Shown here piece after piece: positions 43,549 to 51,825 of a DNA stretch of 64,000 bases (its first letter is position 1; the number at the start of each line of letters is the position of its first letter). The position numbers and the translations under genes were made by a program. This DNA is from Curtobacterium sp. MCLR17_007 (lineage in GTDB: Bacteria > Actinomycetota > Actinomycetes > Actinomycetales > Microbacteriaceae): the NCBI RefSeq assembly GCF_003234655.2, contig NZ_CP126271.1, forward strand, positions 1,736,001 to 1,800,000, given 5' to 3'. A model generated the notes under the pieces. That model was not told where the DNA came from. It worked only from the letters and a program-made list of their open reading frames with translations, and ran no database searches.

Positions 43549-44349
43549 ATGCGCATGCACACCCACACCTCGTCTCCCGCCGCTCCACTGACCGACCAGG
43601 TCGTCATCATCACCGGAGGCTCCAAGGGCCTCGGCGCAGCGATCAGCGCCAGCTGCGCGGCAGCAGGAGCCCGAGTCGTCCTCGTCGGCCGCAACGGTCA
43701 GGCACTGCGTGAGCACGCCGCGACGCTGGGGCAGGCTGCCAGCTGGATCCAGGCAGACCTGAACGACCCGGCGGCGCCGACCGAGGTCCTCGCACAGACC
43801 CTGGAACGCCATGGACGGGTCGACGGGTTGGTCAACAACGCGGGCACCGCGCACTTCGCACCGATCGAGCGGATCAGCGCGAGTGACATCGACGTGACGA
43901 TGTCACTCGACGTCCGCGCACCGCTGCTGCTTGCCGGCGCGGCCGCGCCAGTGATGCGTGAAGGCGGGAGCATCGTCAACGTCTCGTCCACATTGTCTGC
44001 TGTCGGCAGCCCGGCAACGGCGCTCTACGCGGCGGCGAAGGGAGCACTCGATGCGGCCACTCGCGCCTTGGCAGCAGAGCTCGGCCCCCGCAACATCCGT
44101 GTGAACGGTGTCCGGCCCGGTCTGACCCGCACCGAGGCGACCGAACTCGCCCACAGCGACGGCGTCTTGTTCGAGACGTACCGAGCAACGGTTCCCCTGG
44201 GCCGCACTGGGACCGGCGCCGAGGTCGGCGACGCGGTGGTGTTCCTGCTGAGCTCGGCCGCCGCGTTCGTCACCGGGCAGACGCTGGCTGTCGACGGAGG
44301 GCACACCACCTCCAACCTCGCCGTCCGCCCATCGGCCGATCGGCACTAG
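43549..44349 (+). CDS. SDR family oxidoreductase
   Basis: 266 aa classical short-chain dehydrogenase/reductase. Cofactor motif ITGGSKGLGAAI, NNAG in LVNNAGTAHF, catalytic Ser in VNVSSTLSAVG, YAAAK for Tyr/Lys, and the C-terminal GQTLAVDGGHT. Starts at ATG 43549 after GGAAG. It is divergent from the exporter; substrate unknown. Confidence 0.88.
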   Translation: MRMHTHTSSPAAPLTDQVVIITGGSKGLGAAISASCAAAGARVVLVGRNGQALREHAATLGQAASWIQADLNDPAAPTEVLAQTLERHGRVDGLVNNAGTAHFAPIERISASDIDVTMSLDVRAPLLLAGAAAPVMREGGSIVNVSSTLSAVGSPATALYAAAKGALDAATRALAAELGPRNIRVNGVRPGLTRTEATELAHSDGVLFETYRATVPLGRTGTGAEVGDAVVFLLSSAAAFVTGQTLAVDGGHTTSNLAVRPSADRH

Positions 44350-44468
44350 GGGAATCGAGAACAGGCCCCTCACCCGCGTCGTTCAACCGAGCGACCGGTG
44401 CGGGCTCGGCCATGGGCCGACCAGATCACAGGCGCCGCCCGGTGTTTTCTTGGACGTCTCGATAGACG

Positions 44469-44500
44469 ATCCGCTTTCGGACCCGTGTCCGAAAGCGGAT
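44469..44500. terminator. 13-bp perfect hairpin between convergent genes
   Basis: ATCCGCTTTCGGA and its reverse complement flank CCCGTG. It lies between the SDR stop and the end of the opposing small membrane gene and can serve both. A weak copy of the island palindrome overlaps its right arm (44485-44515). Confidence 0.7.
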
Positions 44501-44524
44501 GGCTTACCGGGCGCCAGTTGACGA

Positions 44525-44743
44525 TCAACGCTTCCGACGGTCTTCCCGGTTCACCACCAGTGAGAATCCGACAACGAAGATCGCCCAGCAGACGACTTGC
44601 ACCACGTGGCCGACTGATGGCGCACCCACCAAGCCCAGGACTGCAAAGAGCAATGCGAGCACCCCGAAAATGATCGCGACGATGAGCCACCTGCGCGTCT
44701 TGCGCCACGAACGCTGATTCGGCGACCCTTCAGGCCTGCTCAC
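44525..44743 (-). CDS. Small membrane protein
   Basis: 72 aa from GTG 44743. Basic N-terminus (SWRKTRRW), then LIVAIIFGVLALLFAVLGLVGA and VVQVVCWAIFVVGFSLVV helices and a charged tail. Function unknown. Confidence 0.65.
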   Translation of the reverse strand: MSRPEGSPNQRSWRKTRRWLIVAIIFGVLALLFAVLGLVGAPSVGHVVQVVCWAIFVVGFSLVVNREDRRKR

Positions 44744-44858
44744 GGCAACACCAACATGTCGGCAGCGTACCGGCAGTTCTTGTCCGGAGTGGATCGGCTA
44801 CTGGGAGGGCTCTGAGCAGCATTCTGCTCTTTCGGCGGCGATGCGTGAGGATGACGGC

Positions 44859-45458
44859 ATGGACTCCGATGGTGAGCGCGCCGCCCGCGTCATGCAACTT
44901 CGTCGGGCGCTCCAGGCAGCTCAGCCTGGATCGGTCGCGAGCCTCAGGGGTTCCCTCGCTGAGGGGACAGCGGACGCGTGGAGCGATATCGACCTTTCGT
45001 GGCGTGTGAGCGTCGGCGACGACGCACTCAAAGTCTTGCCGCACGCACTCGAAGCGGCGGGGCGAGTCGAGTCACTTCGGCTCGACCCCGAACTCGACCC
45101 GGATCGTCGCCTGGTGTTCGTACGGTTCAGAGATTGGTCGTTGTTTCAGCGGGTGGACCTCGATGTGGTCGGTTCGTTCCACGGCGGTCGCGCGACCTGG
45201 GATCGTGGATGGTCTCGGGCAGAGAGCGCCTTGATGAATGCGGTCGCTGCCATCCGCGCGTCACATCGAAGGCGCGGCGACATTGACGGGCTGGTCAAGC
45301 GAGGGCTGGAGCGGGTGGGGGCTCCTGATCCCGGCGGGGCGTTGACGGATCGGCTGTCCGCCCTCATCGACGCCGCGGTCGCCGCCGACCCAGCTCAGAC
45401 AGGTCTGGCACAACGTGTCTATGCAGAAGTGTTCGCACTCGGCAGTGCGAATAGATGA
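44859..45458 (+). CDS. Nucleotidyltransferase-fold protein
   Basis: 199 aa. GSLAEGTADAWSDIDLSW is an exact GS-x10-DxD signature of the pol-beta/MNT nucleotidyltransferases; a third acidic residue is in FQRVDLDVVG. Relatives include aminoglycoside nucleotidyltransferases and MNT antitoxins. No HEPN partner gene is adjacent. ATG 44859 has GAGG upstream; ATG 44841 would add six residues. Confidence 0.78.
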   Translation: MDSDGERAARVMQLRRALQAAQPGSVASLRGSLAEGTADAWSDIDLSWRVSVGDDALKVLPHALEAAGRVESLRLDPELDPDRRLVFVRFRDWSLFQRVDLDVVGSFHGGRATWDRGWSRAESALMNAVAAIRASHRRRGDIDGLVKRGLERVGAPDPGGALTDRLSALIDAAVAADPAQTGLAQRVYAEVFALGSANR

Positions 45459-45483
45459 TCTTTGCCGTTCGAACGGGGATCCG

Positions 45484-45924
45484 CTACCGGGCAGCTGCTA
45501 CTGCCATACCAAGCTTCCCGCCGAGCCCAGCTGCAAGCACGTGTGCGTCCTGAAGAGGCATCCACCAGCACGTCCAGCTCACTGCCTCCCCTCCGTCGGA
45601 CCTGAAGCGTTCGCCCGCCTGCCACCGTTCCGCGAGGTCCGCCTGCTGCACTGACATGAGGAAGAAACGGCGCACTGCGATCTCGTCCCGGGCCGGCCGC
45701 ACGTCGTACCGTTCCTCACCGAGCGACCGCAACACACGGCCTAGGCAATCGGTTTCCTCGAACAGCTCCCGCACCGCGGCGCGCTCGGGCGTCTCGCCAA
45801 ACTCGATGCTGCCGGCGGGTACCTGGACCCCGGTCCTCGTCAGCGGGATCGTGTCGTGCGTGAAGACGAGAAGGTGCCCGTCGTGCACCACGTAGCAAAC
45901 GACCTTGTCGACCTCGATTGGCAT
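45484..45924 (-). CDS. Nudix hydrolase family protein
   Basis: 146 aa. The Nudix box is GSIEFGETPERAAVRELFEETD (GX5EX7REUXEE); the glycine that normally follows EEx is Asp here. The family hydrolyses nucleoside diphosphates linked to another moiety. It starts at ATG 45924. Its 3' end reaches into an island palindrome (45465-45492). Confidence 0.82.
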   Translation of the reverse strand: MPIEVDKVVCYVVHDGHLLVFTHDTIPLTRTGVQVPAGSIEFGETPERAAVRELFEETDCLGRVLRSLGEERYDVRPARDEIAVRRFFLMSVQQADLAERWQAGERFRSDGGEAVSWTCWWMPLQDAHVLAAGLGGKLGMAVAAAR

Positions 45925-46039
45925 GAGTCCACGGTACGGTCCCCTCAGGGAGCCCGCAGGTGGCTCAGGGCGTTGTCCGGTACCCGATCGGCTATCGGTA
46001 CAGCTCATCCTCGGAGTGACGGGCCGATAGCGTGAAGAG

Positions 46040-46702
46040 ATGGCAACCGGCGTGAAGTATGACTCTCTCTGGGACGAAGCTCACCGGTCCTTCGATAGGG
46101 GCGCCCTCCGCGTGGATCACGCGCCCGTCGACGGCGACCCACGCTGGGGTCTCAGCCTCGTCCTGCTTCCCCCGGCGCATCTCGCTGACTCGTTGGCCGC
46201 GGCCGCCGCTGAAATCGGTAGCCTCTACGACGGCACGCACCACATCTACAACGCCGCCGACCTGCACATGACGGTCACGAGCCTGGAGCCCTACCGCGAC
46301 AAGGTCGCGCAGACGACGATCAAGCACTACGTTGACGCGGTCGAGCGTGCCCGCGATCTGCTGGACGTCAACGTTCGGCTGGTTGGGCTCGGCGGCTCGC
46401 CTTCCGGTGTGTTCGTCCAGGGCTTCGACGACGAGACGCTGGTACCGATCCGGCGACAGATGCGTGAGGCAGCGGCGGACCTACACGATGGCGTCGGGCC
46501 GCCGATGGCGTTCGTCCGCGACACGGCACACGTCTCCATCAGCGTCCACCGGGAAGCAGTCCCCGAGCCCCGAGCGGCCGAATACGTCCAACGACACAGG
46601 CGCACGGGCTTCGGCGACATGGCGGAAGCCACAGTCGCGCTCGCGCGGTATCGGGTGTCAGACCACTCGATGAGTGTCCAAGTCATTCACACCGTCCGGT
46701 AG
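46040..46702 (+). CDS. 2H phosphoesterase (2'-5' RNA ligase-like) protein
   Basis: 220 aa. The two H-x-T/S motifs of the 2H superfamily are LHMTVTSLEPY and AHVSISVHRE, about 95 residues apart. Members act on 2',3'-cyclic phosphates or similar bonds. Substrate unknown. The stop codon lies inside an island palindrome copy (46693-46721). Confidence 0.78.
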   Translation: MATGVKYDSLWDEAHRSFDRGALRVDHAPVDGDPRWGLSLVLLPPAHLADSLAAAAAEIGSLYDGTHHIYNAADLHMTVTSLEPYRDKVAQTTIKHYVDAVERARDLLDVNVRLVGLGGSPSGVFVQGFDDETLVPIRRQMREAAADLHDGVGPPMAFVRDTAHVSISVHREAVPEPRAAEYVQRHRRTGFGDMAEATVALARYRVSDHSMSVQVIHTVR

Positions 46703-46967
46703 CCGATCGGCAAGTGAGACGAACGATTTGGTCGGCGATCGCGCTAGCGCGACGAGCTGCGGCGCCCGTTGAACGACCGTCTTCCGGACACTCCCGATGC
46801 GGATGAGCGCCGCCAGTGCGGGGTTGCGCGGTACTGCCTCTGCTCTGATCAAATCGATGTGACGACCCCACTGGGTCGTACTCTCGACGCGTGAGCGACC
46901 CGAGAGAACCTTCCCTCCCCAGGAACAAGGCAATGAGCAATGGGTCGCGGCCACGCAGCAAGCCAGG

Positions 46968-47498
46968 GTGCTTGTAGAACGAGGACCTATCATCGTCGGT
47001 GCGTCAGCGCAGGCCGCATTGACTGGACTGACCCTCGTCTTCTTCGCGCTCGGCACGACCCTGGCGGCGCTCGAGCCGTCGCCGTGGGAGGCAATCGTCA
47101 GCGGTGCTGGATTCACCGTCGCTCTGCTCGGGTGGCTGTGGGCACGTCGGCACGACGGCTTGGAGCCCTTCCTCGCCAGCGGCGAGCAAACCCCCGTCTC
47201 ACTCCTCGATCGCGATCAACGGCGAGCCCTCCGGTCGCAGATGCGCGGAAAGACGCCGCCCACTCCCTACTCGAAGGAACTCGTCGACCTCCTCACACGT
47301 CGGCAGCAAGCATCGGCAAGGCACATCTGGCCGACGCTCATCGGGTTCGGGGTCGCCCTCGTCGGCATGAACCTCAACTCGGGGAGGTTTCTGCTCGCCT
47401 TCCTGGCGGTCAGCGTCATCATCGCGGTCGCCAGCTGGATCGAACGGCGTCGGTGGCGGCGAACGCGCGCACTGATCGCTGGCCATCAACGTCAGTAG
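46968..47498 (+). CDS. Membrane protein with two helix pairs, start uncertain
   Basis: 176 aa. Helices: AALTGLTLVFFALGTTLAAL, WEAIVSGAGFTVALLGWLWA, WPTLIGFGVALVGMNL and FLLAFLAVSVIIAVASWI. GTG 46968 overlaps a short upstream frame (46891-46976, starting VSDPREPSLPRNKAMSNG) that ends 8 bases inside it. That frame may be a coupled leader or an original N-terminus separated by a frameshift. Function unknown. Confidence 0.6.
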   Translation: MLVERGPIIVGASAQAALTGLTLVFFALGTTLAALEPSPWEAIVSGAGFTVALLGWLWARRHDGLEPFLASGEQTPVSLLDRDQRRALRSQMRGKTPPTPYSKELVDLLTRRQQASARHIWPTLIGFGVALVGMNLNSGRFLLAFLAVSVIIAVASWIERRRWRRTRALIAGHQRQ

Positions 47499-47658
47499 TT
47501 GAGATCTTGACGTTCCTGGTCCTGCCGAGGATTGCGCGTACGCGCGAGACCTCGCGCCCGCACGGCAAGCGGCTTCGATCGAAGCAACAGACTCCAACCC
47601 GACGACGGCCGGCAGACGATCCGTGAACGGACAGAGCGCACATCGCTGCTCCGTGTTG

Positions 47659-47880
47659 TCAACCGAGCAGGCTGCGCAGCCCCGTGACCGCCGTCACGAG
47701 CCCGACTACCGCAAGGACTGCTCCGAGCATCCGCATCCATGCGGTTCCCCAACGGGCAAGTGGGCTCCAGGTCAGGCCGGCTCGCTCCGCAGCGCGGATC
47801 CACCCGGCGACAATCTGCGGGAAGGTGATGACGAAGGTCCCCCACAGCAGGACGAGTGTGCCGAAGATCAGGGGAACCAT
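47659..47880 (-). CDS. Small membrane protein
   Basis: 73 aa. MVPLIFGTLVLLWGTFVITFPQIV and a C-terminal LGAVLAVVGLVTAVTGL form two helices around WIRAAERAGLTWSPLARWGTAWMRM. The pattern resembles small actinobacterial membrane proteins of unknown role. An island palindrome (47920-47949) lies upstream. Confidence 0.68.
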   Translation of the reverse strand: MVPLIFGTLVLLWGTFVITFPQIVAGWIRAAERAGLTWSPLARWGTAWMRMLGAVLAVVGLVTAVTGLRSLLG

Positions 47881-47949
47881 GGCGCCAACGCTACTGCCGC
47901 CGGTGAACAGCTCTGAGAGCGTCCGGTGGCCGATCGGGTAGCGAGACGG

Positions 47950-48106
47950 TTCTTGATCGTTCTGCAGGAGATGTCGCTGGAGATGGTCGTCGGTCAGACG
48001 GAGAGCGTCGGTGCGGGTGCACAACTCCGCGAAGTCGTGGTGGCCGCCCTCGAACAGCATCAGTTCGCGCTGGACGCCCTGCGCTGTGAGGGTCTTTCGC
48101 GATGCG
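47950..48106 (-). pseudogene. C-terminal remnant of a peptidase/esterase-type hydrolase
   Basis: The minus strand reads KTLTAQGVQRELMLFEGGHHDFAELCTRTDALRLTDDHLQRHL, resembling the C-terminus of an alpha/beta hydrolase with its catalytic His in GGHHDF. There is no start or upstream domain; the regulator gene abuts it at 48107. It marks the right edge of the unusual segment. Confidence 0.55.
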
Positions 48107-49048
48107 CTAGTCGCGTCGGTCGGTGCCGCCGTCGTGCCGGAACGTCGCGCGGTACTGCTGCGGCGACGTGCCGAGATGACGGTGGAAGGCGCTGCGGAAC
48201 GACGCGGGCGTTCCGAGCCCCACGTCGTGCCCGATGCGCTCCACGGGGTCGTCGGTCGTCTCGAGCAGCTGTCGAGCGCGATCGATGCGTGCCGCGGTGA
48301 GCCACGCCAACGGCGAGGTCCCGGTCTCCTCGCGGAACCTGCGGGCGAGGGTGCGCCGCGAGACGTGGGCCTCGCGCGCCAGCATGTCGATCGTGACGAC
48401 CCGATGGAGGTCCCGGAACATCCACTCGCGCAGGTCGTCGAGCCGGTGGCCGGTGGGTCGTGGACGAACTCGGTCGACGTACTGCAGCTGTCCACCAGAC
48501 CGGCTCGGCGGCGCCACGAGGGCCCGTGCGTGGTCGTTGGCCGCCGCGGCACCGTGGTCGCGGCGGATCAGGTGCAGGCTCAGGTCGATGCAGGCGGTGA
48601 CCCCGGCCGAGGTCAGGACGTCGCCGTCGTCGACGTACAGGCGGTCGGGCTGCACGTCGACCGAGGGGTGGCGCTGCCGCAGCTCGTCGACCTTCTGCCA
48701 GTGGGTCGTGGCCGGTCGACCGTCCAGGATGCCGGCGGCAGCCAGGGCGAAGGCTCCGGAGCAGAACGACACCAGCCGAGCACCGCGGGCGTGCGCGCTC
48801 CGCAACGACGCGACGACCCCGTCCGGCAGCGGGGTCGACGTGTCCTGGTACCCAGGCACGATGACCGTCTCGGCTCCCCGGAGCGCGTCCAACCCACGAG
48901 CGGTGGACAGGGTCGCACCGGCTGACGACAGGGGAGCGACGGTGACCGGCGTCAGGGCGTAGCCAGCCTGCGGCGTGAAGACCTGGGCGGCGACCCCGAA
49001 CTCGAGCGGGAAGACGCCGGGCAGTGCCAGCAGAGCGATCCGGTGCAT
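48107..49048 (-). CDS. GlxA-type transcriptional regulator (DJ-1/PfpI plus AraC domain)
   Basis: 313 aa. Residues 1-170 form a DJ-1/PfpI-like domain (IALLALPGVFPLEFGVAAQVF, LVSFCSGAFALAAAGILDG with the elbow cysteine). Residues 215-305 form the AraC HTH pair (VTIDMLAREAHVSRRTLARRFREETG, VERIGHDVGLGTPASFRSAFHRHLGTSPQQYR). It is divergent from the HD-domain gene with a 70-base gap and probably regulates it. Confidence 0.9.
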   Translation of the reverse strand: MHRIALLALPGVFPLEFGVAAQVFTPQAGYALTPVTVAPLSSAGATLSTARGLDALRGAETVIVPGYQDTSTPLPDGVVASLRSAHARGARLVSFCSGAFALAAAGILDGRPATTHWQKVDELRQRHPSVDVQPDRLYVDDGDVLTSAGVTACIDLSLHLIRRDHGAAAANDHARALVAPPSRSGGQLQYVDRVRPRPTGHRLDDLREWMFRDLHRVVTIDMLAREAHVSRRTLARRFREETGTSPLAWLTAARIDRARQLLETTDDPVERIGHDVGLGTPASFRSAFHRHLGTSPQQYRATFRHDGGTDRRD

Positions 49049-49118
49049 GGCCCGATCGTAGCGAAACATGACCTACGGGCCACTGCCGGTCGTGCTCGAC
49101 GGTGCTTAGCCTCGAGTC

Positions 49119-49721
49119 ATGACCGATCATCTGACGCTCCCCTCGACGCCCTGGCTCGACGAAGCGCTCACACTCGTGCGGGGGACCGAGCGTGCCGGGG
49201 TGACGGACCACAGCATCCGGACGTATCTGTTCGCCCGCCTGGTCGCAGAGCGGGACGGCATGACCACGGACGCCGGCCACCGCGACGACCTCGTGCTGGC
49301 GGCCTGTCTCCTGCACGACCTCGGCCTCGGCTCGCTCGCCACGGGTTCGACACGGTTCGAGGTGGAGGGTGCAGACATCGCAGCCGAGCTGCTGACGCGG
49401 CACGGAGCACCTGCCGGCGACGTCGACGTGGTCTGGGAGGCCATCGCCCTGCACTCGTCGCACGGCATCGCCGACCGCCGTGGCCCCGTGTCCTACCTGA
49501 CCTACCGCGGCGTGTTCGCCGATGCGAGCGCAGAGACGGAGGGGCTCGACGCGGCTGCCGTCCGGCAGATCCAGACGGCGCTGCCGCGGCCCGCCGGCGA
49601 CCGATCCGTCATCGACGCGATCGCTGACCACGCGGAACGATCGCCGGCTGCGGCGCCGCCGCACAGCATCGGCGCCGACCTGCTCCGTGAGCGGCGTCTC
49701 GCAGCAGGGGGCGCCGACTGA
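49119..49721 (+). CDS. HD-domain protein, cyanamide hydratase-like
   Basis: 200 aa. Metal ligands of the HD fold are DHSIRTYLFARL, ACLLHDLGLG and HSSHGIADRRGP. The order HSxRTYxFA...LLHDLG...T-R-FEVEGADIA resembles cyanamide hydratase-type HD proteins, so hydration of a nitrile-like compound is possible but unproven. It is paired with the GlxA-type regulator. Confidence 0.75.
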   Translation: MTDHLTLPSTPWLDEALTLVRGTERAGVTDHSIRTYLFARLVAERDGMTTDAGHRDDLVLAACLLHDLGLGSLATGSTRFEVEGADIAAELLTRHGAPAGDVDVVWEAIALHSSHGIADRRGPVSYLTYRGVFADASAETEGLDAAAVRQIQTALPRPAGDRSVIDAIADHAERSPAAAPPHSIGADLLRERRLAAGGAD

Positions 49722-49733
49722 GCGCCGAAGACG

Positions 49734-49773
49734 GACGGGAGGCGCGGTGCGGGCTGGCACCGCGCCTCCCGTC
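49734..49773. terminator. 17-bp hairpin between convergent genes (GACGGGAGGC family)
   Basis: Arms 49734-49750 and 49757-49773 pair perfectly around GGGCTG. It lies between the HD-domain gene and the HAD gene, touching the HAD stop. Its copy with the 3' end of the HAD gene reappears at 37642-37805. Confidence 0.8.
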
Positions 49774-50461
49774 AAGCAACGTCCCCAGCCCCGGCGGCGC
49801 GCAGGACGGCGGTCCTGGTCGACGCGGCGTCAGAAACGTCGCGGTCGACCAACAGCGCGCGCATGCCCGCGGAGCGCGCCCCCTCGACGTCCCGTTCGAG
49901 GTCGTCGCCGACGAAGAGACACTCGGCGGCCTCGACGCCCACCGCCCGCGCCACAGTCAGGAACGCCCGCCGGTCCGGCTTCTGGAACCCGATCTGTTCG
50001 GAGACGCACACCGCGTCGAAGGCGCCCTCGAGACCGGTCTGTGCGAGCTTGTCGCGCTGCTGTCTCTCGGAACCGTTGGTGAGCAGACCCAGGCGGTACC
50101 CCCGAGCGCGCAGTTCCTGCAGCAGGGACAGGCTGCCGGGGAACGCCCGCCACGACGCTCGGTACGCGCGGAGGTAGCAGTCGAAGAGTGCATCCAGACC
50201 GTCATCATCCGTCGGCGTGCGGTGGCCGAGCGCCGGCAAGACGGTTCGGAGACGCGCGCGCCGCTGCTCCGGGAAGCTGATCTGGCCGGCGCGCCAGCGT
50301 TCGAAGTGCTCGTCCTCGGCAGCGAACCAGGTGTCGAGCGCGGACTCCGTCGGGGTCAGGCCCTGGGACTCGAGGAACGTGGTGACGCCGGCTTGGGCCG
50401 CGCCCCGGTGGTCGAACAGGGTGCCGTCGAGGTCGAAGCAGACTGCGCGGAGAGCCCCCAT
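49772..50461 (-). CDS. HAD family hydrolase
   Basis: 229 aa. Motif I is FDLDGTLFD (nucleophile D10, D12), motif II LLTNGS, motif III lysine in GFQKPDRRAF, motif IV VGDDLERDVEGARSAGM. Typical small-molecule phosphatase with an alpha-helical cap. Its 3' end and hairpin are duplicated beside flgE. Confidence 0.9.
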   Translation of the reverse strand: MGALRAVCFDLDGTLFDHRGAAQAGVTTFLESQGLTPTESALDTWFAAEDEHFERWRAGQISFPEQRRARLRTVLPALGHRTPTDDDGLDALFDCYLRAYRASWRAFPGSLSLLQELRARGYRLGLLTNGSERQQRDKLAQTGLEGAFDAVCVSEQIGFQKPDRRAFLTVARAVGVEAAECLFVGDDLERDVEGARSAGMRALLVDRDVSDAASTRTAVLRAAGAGDVA

Positions 50462-50513
50462 CGGGCCAGGCTACGACGAAGCGCCCCGTCCGGTCGTCGC
50501 CCAGCGGGTTCGC

Positions 50514-50927
50514 TCAGCGGTCCCGCTCGAAGGCGAGATCGAGGGCCAGCTCAACGGCGTACCGGGCGCCATCCGGCACGAGCGGGGTCTGCGCGAGGTC
50601 GCCGAGGGGGACCCAGATCGGCTCGTACCGGTTGGTCGCTGACGCACGCTTGCACTCGGGACCGCCCAGCGTGACAACGTCGTCGTCCACGCTGACGACG
50701 AAGTAGGCCACCGGGGTGTCGCGTTCGACCGGCACGTCCAGCAACTCGCCGACGGTTCCCTCGAGGCTCGTCTCCTCGAGCAGTTCACGTCGGCATGCTG
50801 TGCGGAGGTCCTCGCCGTCCTCCACGCCTCCGCCGGGCAGGACGCAGTAGTGGCGGCCGCCGTTGCGGCGGTCGATCAGGAGCAGGTGCCCGTTCCGGAT
50901 GACGACTGCCGCTGCCCTGACTCGCAC
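50514..50927 (-). CDS. Nudix hydrolase
   Basis: 137 aa from GTG 50927. N-terminal VRAAAVVIRNGHLLLIDRRNGGRHYCVLPGGGVEDGEDLRTACRRELLEETSLEG contains a Nudix box with REUxEE intact. Substrate unknown. The 175-base gap to the next gene holds a G-rich run at 51042-51057 that may be prone to slippage. Confidence 0.87.
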   Translation of the reverse strand: MRVRAAAVVIRNGHLLLIDRRNGGRHYCVLPGGGVEDGEDLRTACRRELLEETSLEGTVGELLDVPVERDTPVAYFVVSVDDDVVTLGGPECKRASATNRYEPIWVPLGDLAQTPLVPDGARYAVELALDLAFERDR

Positions 50928-51102
50928 GCGCCAAGCTCATCACGAGACCGGCCGCCGTGTCGCGCACATCGGTCGATCAACAGACCGGCGCGCAGCCCGC
51001 GAGAGCGTCACGGTCATGACCATCGTCGAGCGTTTCGTCGTCGGGGGGAGGGGGGGCACTGCTGGCTCGAGACGTCCGGCGCCGTTCTCGTAGTGTTGTG
51101 CG

Positions 51103-51747
51103 ATGGACCTCGATCGTCTTTGGCCGTTGTTCGGGCTGCGTCTCATCACTCCGCGACTGGAACTCCGCCCCCTGCGCGACGAGGACCTGCCTGGGCTCGT
51201 CGACGCGGCCCTGTCCGGTGTGCACGATCCAGCCCGGATGCCGTTCGGTACTCCGTGGACGGATGCAGAACCGGCGACCTTGGCTCGTTCCCTGGCGCAG
51301 TACCACTGGAAACTCCGAGCCGGTCTGACCCGTGACTCGTGGGGCGTGAGCTTCACCGTGCTGCACGAGGGAACGCCGATCGGGGTGCAGGAGTTGCACG
51401 CTCGCCGCTTCGCTGCACGCAAGACGGTCGAGAGCGGGTCGTGGCTCTCGCTGGCACATCAGGGTCTCGGGCTCGGGACCGAGATGCGGTCGGCGCTGCT
51501 GCTGTTCGCGTTCGACCACCTCGGAGCGGAGTGGGCGGAGTCGAGTGCAGCGGCGTGGAACGAGCCGTCCCTTCGGGTGTCCGCGAGGCTCGGGTACCTG
51601 GTCAACGGCGTCACCAGGGCCCAGACCCGCGCCGACGAGGTCGTCGACGAGGTCCGGGTCCGCCTGAAGCGGACGGACTTCGCCCGGCCGAGCTGGAGTC
51701 TGACGGCCGACGGGGTGGAGGCAGCGATCGGACTCCTGCGTGAGTAG
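51103..51747 (+). CDS. GNAT N-acetyltransferase (RimJ/RimL-like)
   Basis: 214 aa. ITPRLELRPLRDEDLPGLVDAA is the typical N-terminus, and HQGLGLGTEMRSALLLFAF the acetyl-CoA loop, followed by SSAAAWNEPSLRVSARLGYLVNG. The substrate is unknown. ATG 51103 chosen. Confidence 0.87.
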   Translation: MDLDRLWPLFGLRLITPRLELRPLRDEDLPGLVDAALSGVHDPARMPFGTPWTDAEPATLARSLAQYHWKLRAGLTRDSWGVSFTVLHEGTPIGVQELHARRFAARKTVESGSWLSLAHQGLGLGTEMRSALLLFAFDHLGAEWAESSAAAWNEPSLRVSARLGYLVNGVTRAQTRADEVVDEVRVRLKRTDFARPSWSLTADGVEAAIGLLRE

Positions 51748-51825
51748 AGCGGGCTGACGGACGGCTGCGGCAAGGACGAGATGTTCACGGAACGATCTGG
51801 TGGTGGCGCTGCGGTCGACGATCGA

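Larger units (their letters stand above)
38261..47949. repeat. Dispersed palindromic element, about eleven copies
   Basis: Copies lie at 38261-38289, 38505-38535, 38816-38843, 40362-40391 (reverse), 40784-40814, 44485-44515 (weak), 44781-44810, 45465-45492, 45974-46001, 46693-46721 and 47920-47949. The core is TAGCCGATCGGCTA, a 14-base palindrome, preceded by GTCCGG and followed by YCGAGACGG-like bases. All are between genes or touch a stop codon. No copy was seen in the flanking regions of the window. Confidence 0.8.

Noticed and set aside
44859..45458. MNT antitoxin of a HEPN-MNT pair
   Set aside because: The GS-x10-DxD motif fits, but neither neighbour is a HEPN protein.
46024..46031. FliA-type promoter (GCCGATAG) before the 2H phosphoesterase
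   Set aside because: It lies only 9 bases before the start codon and has no CTWACG box upstream.
37588..49772. Integrated phage, transposon or classical integron
   Set aside because: No integrase, transposase, phage structural gene or tRNA attachment site was found, and the palindromes do not show clear attC core sites.
51042..51057. Functional G-rich element near the Nudix/GNAT gap
   Set aside because: It is a simple G run in a GC-rich gap; slippage or a sequencing artefact explains it equally well.
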